A DNA stretch of 28,725 nucleotides, taken from Syntrophaceae bacterium UBA2188. Lineage in GTDB: Bacteria; Desulfobacterota; BSN033; UBA1163. The notes beneath the pieces are model-generated. The model made no database searches, was not told the origin of the DNA, and was given only the letters and a program-made list of their open reading frames with translations. A program made the translations under genes and the position numbers. This document shows, one piece after another, positions 7,698 through 15,059 of this stretch; within the stretch, counting starts at the first letter, position 1; every line of letters starts with the position of its first letter. The stretch is from positions 1 through 28,725 of the forward strand of contig DCVM01000165.1 in the NCBI GenBank assembly GCA_002327985.1. The letters run 5' to 3'.

Positions 7698-9042
7698 ACG
7701 AAAAAAGAAATATCTGATAACGATGGTGATCATTGTGATTCTTTTATCTGGAGGGTTCCTTTTCTACACCCTATCCGGTCAGAAGGGATCGAACCAAAAA
7801 TTTCGTTTTGTGAAGGTCGAGCGGGGGGACATCCAATTTGTTGTCACGGCGACTGGAACCATCAATCCTGTCATTAATGTGTTGGTGGGAAGCCAGGTGT
7901 CCGGCACGATCAAAGCCCTATACGCCGATTTTAATTCCCAGGTTAAGGAAGGGCAAGTGATCGCTCAGATCGATCCAGCCATCTTTGAGGCCCAGGTTGA
8001 ACAGGGAAGAGCCAATGTTTTGGGCGCTCAGGCCAATCTCATCAATGCCAGGGCCAATCTTGAGAATGTCAAAGCCAATCTCGTAAAGGCAGAGGTGGCT
8101 GTCTTGGATGCAAAGAGGACTCTTGAACGAAACCGGCCGCTTGTGGAAAAGAAGGTCATTGCCCAGGCCACCATGGATACAGCCCAGACCAATTACGACT
8201 TAGCCGTGGCACAGAGAGAGGTAGCCAAAGCCCAGGTGGAATCGGCTACGGCTCAGGTGGAATCTTCGAAGGCTCAGATAGAGCAGGCTAAGGCTGCTCT
8301 GAAGGTGTCGGAGACCAACTTGCGCTATGCCACAATCCGGTCTCCGGTCAATGGTATTGTGATTTCAAGGAACGTGGATGTCGGTCAAACGGTTGCGGCC
8401 AGTCTTCAGGCTCCCACCCTTTTTACCATCGCCAAAGACCTGACCGAAATGCAAGTGAATACCAATATAAGCGAAGCGGATGTGGGTCGAATCGCCGTGA
8501 ATCAAGAGGCTTTCTTTACGGTGGATGCGTATCCAGAAAAAACATTTCGTGGAAAAGTTTCAGAAATCCGTAATGCCCCCATTACGGTACAAAATGTGGT
8601 AACTTATGATGTCATTATTCAGGTAAATAATAAAGACTTGAAATTGAAACCGGGAATGACGGCAAATGTTTCTGTTTTGATTGAGCATAAAGAAGGAGTT
8701 CTAAAAATTTCTAATGCAGCCCTCAGATTCCGCCCATCGGCCCCCAAAATCAAGGAGACCGGAGGGATCGGAAAGGTGGATACCACACAGAAACAAAGAT
8801 CGAGTGAGCAGGTGACATCCCCGAAGGGAGAGAAGGAAAGGACAGGACGAGTTTGGGTTCTCTCTCAGGGAGGAAGCCCGACTCCTGTTTCTATCACCCT
8901 TGGGGTCACGGACGGTACTTTTAGCGAATTGGTGGGAGGGGGCCTTCAAGAAGGGATGGACGTCATTGTCGAAGAGACTTCGGGCCAAAAACCTAAGACC
9001 CAAAGTGGTTCTGCTGCGCCTACCATGAGAGGAATAAGGTAG
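7690..9042 (+). CDS. MacA-like periplasmic adaptor (HlyD/RND membrane-fusion protein family)
   Basis: Membrane-fusion subunit linking an inner-membrane ABC pump to an outer-membrane channel. The 450-residue product has an N-terminal membrane anchor at about 8-27 after a basic KRKKK, a first lipoyl half (SGTIKALYADFNSQVKEGQ), a long Ala/Gln-rich coiled-coil hairpin at about 97-213, a second lipoyl half (TIRSPVNGIVISRNVDVGQ), and beta-barrel and membrane-proximal domains. A loose, low-complexity insert (about 360-390, rich in Lys, Thr and Ser) lies before the last strands. The ATG overlaps der by 8 bases and has an AGGAAAAGAGG site. With the following ATPase and permease genes it forms a MacAB-type tripartite system. 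No TolC-like gene is present here, and the substrate (peptide, lipid or drug) is unknown. Confidence 0.9.
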   Translation: MDKRKKKYLITMVIIVILLSGGFLFYTLSGQKGSNQKFRFVKVERGDIQFVVTATGTINPVINVLVGSQVSGTIKALYADFNSQVKEGQVIAQIDPAIFEAQVEQGRANVLGAQANLINARANLENVKANLVKAEVAVLDAKRTLERNRPLVEKKVIAQATMDTAQTNYDLAVAQREVAKAQVESATAQVESSKAQIEQAKAALKVSETNLRYATIRSPVNGIVISRNVDVGQTVAASLQAPTLFTIAKDLTEMQVNTNISEADVGRIAVNQEAFFTVDAYPEKTFRGKVSEIRNAPITVQNVVTYDVIIQVNNKDLKLKPGMTANVSVLIEHKEGVLKISNAALRFRPSAPKIKETGGIGKVDTTQKQRSSEQVTSPKGEKERTGRVWVLSQGGSPTPVSITLGVTDGTFSELVGGGLQEGMDVIVEETSGQKPKTQSGSAAPTMRGIR

Positions 9043-9080
9043 GTAGAACTGATGCAATGCAAAATGCGTAATTAGCAATA

Positions 9081-9138
9081 CAAAATTAGCATTATTTTTT
9101 AGTAGATTTTAAGTGCTAATTGAGCAGTGCTAATTTTG
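9081..9138. repeat. Inverted repeat of the TTAGCAATT type in the adaptor-ATPase spacer
   Basis: CAAAATTAGCA (9081-9091) is perfectly complementary to TGCTAATTTTG (9128-9138) around a 36-base loop. The surrounding bases repeat GCAAAAT and AATTAGCAAT words. The same TTAGCAATTAGCAAT wording occurs at 1485-1499 upstream of the M20 gene, so this is a dispersed spacer repeat. It splits an otherwise tightly packed operon. Confidence 0.6.
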
Positions 9139-9163
9139 CAATTTGCACTGGTTATTAAACGAG

Positions 9164-9889
9164 ATGGATTCGTTAATTCAAGTAAAAGATTTGGTGAAGG
9201 TCTATAGTTTAGGCGAGGTGGATGTCATTGCCCTCCAAGGGGTATCTCTTTCGATCGATCGTGGTGAATTTGTGGCTATTATGGGAGCTTCAGGCTCTGG
9301 CAAATCAACCTTTATGAATATCTTGGGTTTTTTAGATCAACCCACAAGCGGTCAATACCTTTTAGAAGGGATCAATGGTGAGAATCTTTCAAGGGACGAG
9401 CTGGCAGAGATTCGAAATCGAAAGATTGGTTTTGTCTTCCAGGGGTTTAATCTTTTGTCCAGGACCTCAGCCTTAGAAAATGTTGAGCTTCCCCTCATTT
9501 ATTCAGGGATCCCACGTTTAAAACGAAGGGAGAAGGCCCACAAAGCTATTTCTGAAGTAGGTTTAGAGGGAAGGGAGCATCATCATCCCAGCCAGCTTTC
9601 TGGAGGGGAACAGCAACGGGTAGCGATCGCCCGGGCCTTAGTCAATCAGCCTGCTATTCTCTTAGCTGATGAACCCACAGGGAATCTCGATTCTAAAACA
9701 AGTGAAGAGATTATGGGAATCTTTCAACGGCTTAATCAAGGCATAGGAATCACGATCATCATGATTACCCATGAGCCGGATATCGCCTCCTTTGCGAAAA
9801 GGGACATTCTCTTTAGAGATGGAAGGATTGTTGATGACCGTATGAATTTATCTCCGGCTACGATCGCAAAAGGGAGAGAGAGACCATGA
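9164..9889 (+). CDS. ABC transporter ATP-binding protein (MacB/LolD type)
   Basis: ATPase subunit of a MacAB-type pump, 241 residues. It shows Walker A GASGSGKST (41-49), a Q-loop FQGFN, the signature LSGGEQQ (145-151), Walker B ILLADE (165-170), the D-loop GNLDS and the switch His203. These match the LolD/MacB ATPase group, which couples mechanically to FtsX-like permeases. The ATG at 9164 precedes the conserved LIQVKDLVKVY start; an upstream in-frame TTG would add seven residues. Its stop overlaps the permease start as ATGA, indicating translational coupling. Unlike E. coli MacB, ATPase and permease are separate proteins. Confidence 0.94.
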   Translation: MDSLIQVKDLVKVYSLGEVDVIALQGVSLSIDRGEFVAIMGASGSGKSTFMNILGFLDQPTSGQYLLEGINGENLSRDELAEIRNRKIGFVFQGFNLLSRTSALENVELPLIYSGIPRLKRREKAHKAISEVGLEGREHHHPSQLSGGEQQRVAIARALVNQPAILLADEPTGNLDSKTSEEIMGIFQRLNQGIGITIIMITHEPDIASFAKRDILFRDGRIVDDRMNLSPATIAKGRERP

Positions 9890-11115
9890 CCAGACTTTTT
9901 GCCGGTCTTCGACTTGCCTTAAGAGCGCTGATGGTCAATAAAATGCGTTCTTCCTTGACGATGTTAGGGATCATCATCGGAGTGGGTGCAGTGATTGCGA
10001 TGATTGCTGTCGGGGCAGGGGCGAAAGCCCGAATCGCCGAGCAGATTGCGAGTATGGGTTCAAACATGCTGATCGTTTTATCCGGAAGCTCAACAAGCGG
10101 GGGAATTCGGTTTGGGACAGGCACTGTTCCAACGCTAACCGTGGATGATTCAAAGGCCATCTTAAATGAAATCCCTTCTGTCAAATATGTTGCCCCCAAC
10201 GTTTCTGGAGTTGCTCAGGTGGTCTTCGGAAATCAAAATTGGTCCACGATCGTAAATGGAACGGCTCCTGAAATTCTCTATATCAGAGATTGGCCGCTTT
10301 TTTCGGGGCGCAATTTTACACAGCAAGATATAGATGGAGCGACCAAGGTTTGCCTTTTGGGAAAAACAGTAGTGGAGAATCTTTTTGGTGGGATTGATCC
10401 TATTGGCCAGATTGTCCGCATTAAGAAAGTTCCTTTTACTGTCATCGGAGTGCTTGACACCAAAGGACAATCCACTTGGGGACAAGATCAGGATGATGTC
10501 ATTTTCGTTCCGCTGACGACCGCCCAGAAAAGACTCTTTGGGATGCAATTTCCAGGCATGGTGAGGGTGATCGCCGTGCAGGCGAGGGAGACAGAGTTAA
10601 TGAAGGAAACCGAAAATCAAATCATAGAACTCCTCCGACAGCGACATCGCCTCCAGCCAAAGCAAGAGAATGATTTCTCCGTTAGAAATCTTACGGAGGC
10701 GATGTCAAGTGCCGAAGAGTCGGCAAGGATCATGTCCCTACTCCTGGGTGCGATTGCTTCCATCTCTCTCATCGTGGGGGGGATCGGGATTATGAATATC
10801 ATGCTCGTTTCGGTCACGGAAAGAACCAGAGAGATCGGAATTCGAATGGCAGTGGGGGCCAAGGGTCGGGATATCCTCCTTCAGTTTCTCATCGAATCTT
10901 TAGTACTCAGTCTGATTGGTGGAATGGTAGGAATCGGGATTGGAGTAGCAGGAACCTTCATCTTATCCAGTTTAACTCAATGGCCCACCCTCTTTTCGAT
11001 CAAGGCTATTCTTTTGGCTTTTCTTTTTTCTGGATCGGTGGGTGTATTTTTTGGATTCTACCCAGCTCGTAAGGCTTCTATGCTCAACCCCATCGAAGCC
11101 CTTCACTATGAATAA
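9886..11115 (+). CDS. ABC transporter permease (MacB/FtsX family)
   Basis: Inner-membrane permease of 409 residues. The N-terminal transmembrane helix (about 18-45, with the MRSSLTMLGIIIGVGAVIAM signature) is followed by a MacB-type periplasmic domain at about 50-250 and three C-terminal helices at about 280-400. The cytoplasmic loop VTERTREIGIRMAVGAKGRDI and the terminal FFGFYPARKAS--NPIEALHYE are diagnostic of MacB-like FtsX permeases. It overlaps the ATPase gene by 4 bases. Together with the adaptor it probably extrudes a substrate from the periplasm or outer leaflet by mechanotransmission; the substrate is unknown. Confidence 0.93.
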   Translation: MTRLFAGLRLALRALMVNKMRSSLTMLGIIIGVGAVIAMIAVGAGAKARIAEQIASMGSNMLIVLSGSSTSGGIRFGTGTVPTLTVDDSKAILNEIPSVKYVAPNVSGVAQVVFGNQNWSTIVNGTAPEILYIRDWPLFSGRNFTQQDIDGATKVCLLGKTVVENLFGGIDPIGQIVRIKKVPFTVIGVLDTKGQSTWGQDQDDVIFVPLTTAQKRLFGMQFPGMVRVIAVQARETELMKETENQIIELLRQRHRLQPKQENDFSVRNLTEAMSSAEESARIMSLLLGAIASISLIVGGIGIMNIMLVSVTERTREIGIRMAVGAKGRDILLQFLIESLVLSLIGGMVGIGIGVAGTFILSSLTQWPTLFSIKAILLAFLFSGSVGVFFGFYPARKASMLNPIEALHYE

Positions 11116-11182
11116 AAATAGAATCGCAAACGGCAGATAACAGATAGCAGATTGAAAAATCTGAAATCATAAATCTTAAATT

Positions 11183-11995
11183 ATGACACCGATCGATTTT
11201 ATAATTTTTATTGGAGTGGGATGCGCGGTAGGTTTCCTTGCTGGATTTTTCGGTGTGGGCGGGGGGATACTTATGGTGCCGGTACTTGTTTTCAGCTATG
11301 AAGGGTCTGGTGTTTCTTCGTCTGTGTTAACGCATATTGCCTTCGGCACCAGTCTTTTTGCTATCATCTTTGCTTCCTTCACGAGTGCTTATCAGCATGG
11401 TAAGCAGGGAAACATCGATTGGCGGTCCGTCTGGATGCTCGGAATTTTTAGCGCTGCGACCGCTCTAGCGACCACCAAATTGGCTGCCTGGTTAAGCGGA
11501 AAGCAGCTTCGAGTGGTCTTTGGCGTCCTTGTCATGGCGGCTGCCATCAAAATGTTGACCGAAAGTGAAGCACAGGCTCAAAAAAAATTGGAGCTGTTAT
11601 CAAGACCGAGCATTCTTGGCCTGATCGGAGTTGGTCTTGCCGCCGGTGTGGTCGCCTCCTTAGCCGGGGTAGGGGGGGGAATTGTGACCATACCGATGAT
11701 GTATTATCTACTCAATATGCCTTTAAAATTAGCCATTGGAACATCTAGTGCCACCATTGTGATTACTGCTTTGTTTTCGGTGGTCGGCTATATTTTAAAT
11801 GGAATGGGTCGCACCGACCTTCCTGAATGGAGCTTAGGTTTTGTCGATCTCCAGCGGGGTGCGGCGCTCGCCATCGGAACCATCCTGATAGCGAGAGTAG
11901 GGGCTTATGTTTCTTTTCGAACACATCCGTTTCGACTAAAAAAAATATTTGCTTTTTTCATCATTCTTGTTTCAATCTATATGCTTGTAAAGTGA
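11183..11995 (+). CDS. TSUP family transporter (TauE/SafE, sulfite exporter family)
   Basis: Integral membrane protein of 270 residues with about eight hydrophobic segments. The two-fold repeat of the family is visible as FLAGFFGVGGGILMVPVLV near the N-terminus and VVASLAGVGGGIVTIPMMY in the middle. TSUP members export sulfite, sulfoacetate or related anions, or take up sulfur compounds; direction and substrate cannot be read here. It follows the ABC permease by 67 bases in the same direction, with a small hairpin (CAGATT/AATCTG, 11148-11163) between them. No clear ribosome binding site precedes the ATG. Confidence 0.9.
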   Translation: MTPIDFIIFIGVGCAVGFLAGFFGVGGGILMVPVLVFSYEGSGVSSSVLTHIAFGTSLFAIIFASFTSAYQHGKQGNIDWRSVWMLGIFSAATALATTKLAAWLSGKQLRVVFGVLVMAAAIKMLTESEAQAQKKLELLSRPSILGLIGVGLAAGVVASLAGVGGGIVTIPMMYYLLNMPLKLAIGTSSATIVITALFSVVGYILNGMGRTDLPEWSLGFVDLQRGAALAIGTILIARVGAYVSFRTHPFRLKKIFAFFIILVSIYMLVK

Positions 11996-12013
11996 AAGGG
12001 TGCACTTCCATCC

Positions 12014-12430
12014 TTATTCACCCATCACCTGGACAATTAAATTTCTCTCCCTCCTTCGGTTATCAAAATCGACAAAAACGATTTGTTGCCATGTTCCTAA
12101 TGTCAATTTTCCCTTAATCAGCGGAACACTGAGGGAAGGCTTCATCAGAGCGGCCCTCACATGAGAAAAGCCATTGCCATCGCCCCAGCGTCGGTCATGC
12201 TCATAAGCAATATGGGATGGAGCGATCTTTTCAATGGCCTTCTGTAAATCCCTGAGCACGCCTGATTCATATTCAATCGTGGTCACAGCTCCTGTCGATC
12301 CAGGACAGAACACAGTGACCAATCCATTTTCAATTCTTGATCGGTCGATCACTGATTCTACCTGGCGGGTGATATCCAGGATATCGTTAAAGCCCTTTGT
12401 ATTGAAGGAAATCGTTTCGGAAACGGTCAT
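12014..12430 (-). CDS. YjbQ family protein (secondary thiamine-phosphate synthase-like)
   Basis: A 138-residue single-domain protein of the UPF0047/YjbQ family. Conserved blocks are GSTGAVTTIEYE (44-55), the His-rich YEHDRRWGDGNGFSH (76-90) and LGTWQQIVFVDFDNRRRER near the C-terminus. Family members have weak thiamine-phosphate synthase activity and their physiological role is unsettled. A strong GGAGG lies 5 bases before the ATG. It is the last gene of the minus-strand molybdenum-cofactor run, 44 bases after the DUF169 gene, so co-transcription is plausible. Confidence 0.9.
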   Translation of the reverse strand: MTVSETISFNTKGFNDILDITRQVESVIDRSRIENGLVTVFCPGSTGAVTTIEYESGVLRDLQKAIEKIAPSHIAYEHDRRWGDGNGFSHVRAALMKPSLSVPLIKGKLTLGTWQQIVFVDFDNRRRERNLIVQVMGE

Positions 12431-12474
12431 AGTTCCTCCCGTGATTCAATGAAAATTGCAAAACGTAAAATGTG

Positions 12475-13221
12475 CTACTTTTGAATTCTCTTTAGGACCT
12501 TCTTCCAACTTTCTGTTTGGAGGAAACTGCCGGACACATTTTCTATTAGTTTAAGAAATATAGAAAAGGGCATGGCAAGGGTGAGGGTATCCTTTTCAAC
12601 CATGGGTCTTGCAGAAACATCGAACATTCCGAGAGTGGCGCGGGGCTGTTCCTTACTAGCTTCCTTCAAGGGATAGGTGAGGATCGTTCCACACCCTGAA
12701 CCAAATGGTGCATAAACAGCATCGGTGCGTTCCAGAGCATAGTTCGTTAAAGTGAAGAGGCCTGAAAGGATATCCGGCAGAGCGAAGAAAGCGACAACCT
12801 CTGGCTCCGTATCACTGTGAAATTGCTCAAGAGGTTTGTAGACGCAATAGGTTGCCGGTGCTCGCCTCGGTATCATCTTGGCAAAATATTCTCTGGCCCG
12901 TTCTGGGGTCTTAATATATCGTTCCCCCTCCATTTCACCTGGAATCCCACAGGAGAGAAAATATTCGATATTGGGCATTGGGGATTCAAAAAAACCCATG
13001 TAGTAAGCCCCTCCCGGGCATCCGAAATGAGCCTTATCGAAATAGACCGTCTTCCCTCTCTTTCTTGCATTCTGGAGCAGTCCGATCATACATCCTGTGA
13101 TCCCTTCCCCGGGAGTGACTCCTTCGGGTTTGTCGTTGGTGTAATAGATTCCCAAAGGAGATTCTTTTAATCCTAATGTTTCTTGAAATTGTCTTAGCTT
13201 TTCTTCAGGCAATAGACTCAT
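12475..13221 (-). CDS. DUF169 domain protein
   Basis: A 248-residue protein of the DUF169 family, whose function is not established. The typical features are PLGIYYTND near the N-terminus, then cysteines at 44 (ITGCMIG), 68 (HFGCPGG), 91 (LSCGIP), 126 and 177 (GSGCGTI). Conserved Cys and Gly-Cys contexts suggest metal, iron-sulfur or thiol chemistry, but this is inference. A well-placed AAGGAG precedes the ATG. It starts 12 bases after the mogA stop, which argues for co-transcription with molybdenum-cofactor genes. No signal peptide or membrane segment is seen. Confidence 0.85.
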   Translation of the reverse strand: MSLLPEEKLRQFQETLGLKESPLGIYYTNDKPEGVTPGEGITGCMIGLLQNARKRGKTVYFDKAHFGCPGGAYYMGFFESPMPNIEYFLSCGIPGEMEGERYIKTPERAREYFAKMIPRRAPATYCVYKPLEQFHSDTEPEVVAFFALPDILSGLFTLTNYALERTDAVYAPFGSGCGTILTYPLKEASKEQPRATLGMFDVSARPMVEKDTLTLAMPFSIFLKLIENVSGSFLQTESWKKVLKRIQK

Positions 13222-13233
13222 GTTTGTCTCCTT

Positions 13234-13725
13234 TTATCCCTGAGCACATTCCGTGGGATCGCCCTGCAATTTGGATAAGGCATGGGGAAGGGCTGGCAGG
13301 ATTACAATGAGGTTTTCTTTCACACCTTTTGGACTTCCGGGTAGGTTGACAATCAAGCTCAAACCTCGAATTCCTGTGATGGCCCTGGAAATCATGGCAT
13401 GGGGGGTCTTTTTTAAACTTTCTGCTCTCATCGCTTCTGAAAATCCAGGGACTTCTTTTTCAATGACCTCCAGCGTAGCATCGGGGGTAACATCTCTTGG
13501 GCTTAAACCTGTTCCTCCTGTTGTGAGGATGAGGTCTGCCTTCAATAGGTCTGCGGTCTTTTTCAAGGCCTCCACAATCTTCTCTTTTTCATCTGGAATG
13601 ATTTCATAATGGATGACTTCTGCAGGCAATTCTTTTATCATCTTTTGAATGAGCGGACCACTTGAATCTTCCCGCTCCCCTTTTGAACCCCGATCACTGA
13701 TGGTAAGGATAGCCACTTTGAACAT
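13234..13725 (-). CDS. mogA: Molybdopterin adenylyltransferase (MogA/MoaB family)
   Basis: Adenylates molybdopterin before molybdate insertion; cytoplasmic. The 163-residue product contains the family motifs TISDRGSKGEREDSSG (8-23), TTGGTGLSPRDVTPDAT (69-84) and the EVPGFSEAMR block, then LIVNLPGSPKGVKENL. The pattern fits MogA better than MoaB, though the two are close. An in-frame start 51 bases upstream exists, but the ATG at 13723-13725 has a GGGAG 7 bases before it and begins the conserved domain. Its position between the MOSC gene and the DUF169 gene supports a role in the same pathway. Confidence 0.92.
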   Translation of the reverse strand: MFKVAILTISDRGSKGEREDSSGPLIQKMIKELPAEVIHYEIIPDEKEKIVEALKKTADLLKADLILTTGGTGLSPRDVTPDATLEVIEKEVPGFSEAMRAESLKKTPHAMISRAITGIRGLSLIVNLPGSPKGVKENLIVILPALPHALSKLQGDPTECAQG

Positions 13726-13776
13726 AATTGACTCCCAAGTTCCAATCACCAAACTCCAAACCATAACGCCCCCCAA

Positions 13777-13799
13777 CCCCCTCTTAAGTTAAGAGGGGG
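13777..13799. repeat. C/G-rich palindrome between mogA and MOSC
   Basis: CCCCCTCTTAA and TTAAGAGGGGG form a perfect 11-base palindrome around one base. Further C-runs lie to the left and a GAGGGGGAG continuation lies to the right. It resembles a dispersed intergenic palindrome. It is not followed by a U-run on the minus strand, so termination is doubtful. Confidence 0.65.
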
Positions 13800-13831
13800 A
13801 GAGGGGGAGTTATTATATTGGTGCTTGGTTA

Positions 13832-14275
13832 TTAAATTATTATTTCATCTCCTACCTTCACTTCTCCTTCACTTATGACCTCTGCAAAGATCCCCTCTTT
13901 TGGCATGACACAATCTCCTGCCTGATAATAGATGGCACATCGCTCATGGCACTCTTTCCCGATTTGAGTCACCTGGAGGATGATCGAATTTCCAATACGG
14001 ATTTCTGTCCCAATGGGAAGATGCACAAGATCAACGCCTTCCGTGGTAATATTTTCTGCAAAATCACCATACCCGACATTCAATCCTTTTTTTCTCATCT
14101 TCTCAATCGATTCGTTGGCTAATAGACTTACCTGGCGGTGCCAGGGCCCTCCATGGGCATCCCCTTTTAACCCAAAATCTTTTAGTAAGGGACACGATTG
14201 AACATTGGTCTTCTTTGTTCCCTTATCTTTACTGATATTGACTGCCAGCACCTTTCCTTTTTGAACCTCTGTCAT
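13832..14275 (-). CDS. MOSC domain protein
   Basis: Stand-alone MOSC (Moco sulfurase C-terminal) domain of 147 residues. MOSC domains bind molybdenum cofactor or transfer sulfur to it. The conserved core is visible: GLKGDAHGG (36-43), HRQVSLLA, GDFAENITTEG and the Cys cluster GKECHERCAIYY--GDC (Cys109, His110, Cys113, Cys122), with MPKEGIFA following. A GGAG precedes the ATG at a good distance. It lies between moaC and mogA, so it probably works in cofactor handling or maturation. Confidence 0.9.
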   Translation of the reverse strand: MTEVQKGKVLAVNISKDKGTKKTNVQSCPLLKDFGLKGDAHGGPWHRQVSLLANESIEKMRKKGLNVGYGDFAENITTEGVDLVHLPIGTEIRIGNSIILQVTQIGKECHERCAIYYQAGDCVMPKEGIFAEVISEGEVKVGDEIII

Positions 14276-14320
14276 TTTTTACTCCAAACTCCTGTAGGGT
14301 CTGGGGAGCGCTTCGCTTTA

Positions 14321-14394
14321 GGAGCGGCCTTCGGCCTTGAGGATGGAAACAAAAGATTGGCCTTAAGCACAGCGATCCTCAAATGAAATGCTCC
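14321..14394. repeat. Repeat element A (short copy) at the end of moaC
   Basis: A 74-bp element beginning GGAGCGGCCTTCGGCC and ending GCTCC. Its first 23 bases are identical to those of element B at 14902-15023, and its last 38 match element B at 32 positions. It lacks the middle of element B. Its last base is the first base of the moaC stop complement. Confidence 0.7.
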
Positions 14395-14876
14395 TATTTG
14401 TGCCCTGCGAGATACAATCCGCTTTTTCCACCTGTTTTTTTGACAAGGTGGATATTTGAAATAACCATTCCACGATCAATAGCCTTGCACATGTCGTAAA
14501 TTGTTAGGCCAGCAATGGCTACGGCTAAGAATCCTTCCATCTCTACACCTGTCTGGGCTTTTATCTTAACCGTTGCTTCCATATCGATTCGACTTTCTTT
14601 CTCAAAAGGATAGAAATTAATTTCCACATGGGAAAGATTGAGGGGATGACACATGGGAATGATTTCCGAGGTCTTTTTTGCTGCCATAATTCCAGCTACC
14701 TTGGCCACAGCTAAAACATCTCCCTTTGCTATTTTCCCAGACGTGATGTTTTTAAAAGTCTTCGGATTCATGAAGATGGATCCTCGAACCATAGCCTCCC
14801 TCATGGTCTCCCCCTTTTTACTGACATCCACCATCTTTGCCCGGCCCTTTTTATCAAAATGGGTAAGTTTTGGCAT
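14394..14876 (-). CDS. moaC: Cyclic pyranopterin monophosphate synthase MoaC
   Basis: Second step of molybdenum cofactor synthesis, converting the MoaA product to cyclic pyranopterin monophosphate. The 160-residue product has the usual length and motifs: MVDVSKK near the N-terminus, KKTSEIIPMCHPLNLSHV (67-84), TGVEMEGFLAVAIAGLTIYDMCKAID (109-134) and KTGGKSG at the C-terminus. Three nearby ATGs exist; the one at 14874-14876 is 5 bases from GGAGG, whereas the next is too close to it. The gene is bracketed by two copies of the same small repeat. Confidence 0.96.
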   Translation of the reverse strand: MPKLTHFDKKGRAKMVDVSKKGETMREAMVRGSIFMNPKTFKNITSGKIAKGDVLAVAKVAGIMAAKKTSEIIPMCHPLNLSHVEINFYPFEKESRIDMEATVKIKAQTGVEMEGFLAVAIAGLTIYDMCKAIDRGMVISNIHLVKKTGGKSGLYLAGHK

Positions 14877-14901
14877 CATTACCTCCAAAGCAATGGTTAG
14901 A

Positions 14902-15023
14902 GGAGCGGCCTTCGGCCTTGAGGAGCATCCCGCTCAAAGCGGGATTCGAAGATCGGCCCTGTGGACCTTGAGGCTGAAGATTGATTTTGCCTTAAGCGTA
15001 GCGGTCCTCAAGTGAAACGCTCC
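14902..15023. repeat. Repeat element B (long copy) between moaA and moaC
   Basis: A 122-bp element sharing both ends with element A. The ends are imperfect inverted copies of each other (GGAGCG then TTGAGGA on each strand). The middle contains a perfect hairpin ATCCCGCT/AGCGGGAT. There is no coding frame. It fills most of the moaA-moaC spacer and may form a processing or attenuation structure in the operon mRNA. Confidence 0.7.
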
Positions 15024-15059
15024 TTAAGCGAACAAATCCTTTATCGGAAGCGATCATTC

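Noticed and set aside
7690..11995. Complete tripartite efflux system including an outer-membrane channel
   Set aside because: Adaptor, ATPase and permease are present, but no TolC-like gene; the gene after the permease is a TSUP exporter.
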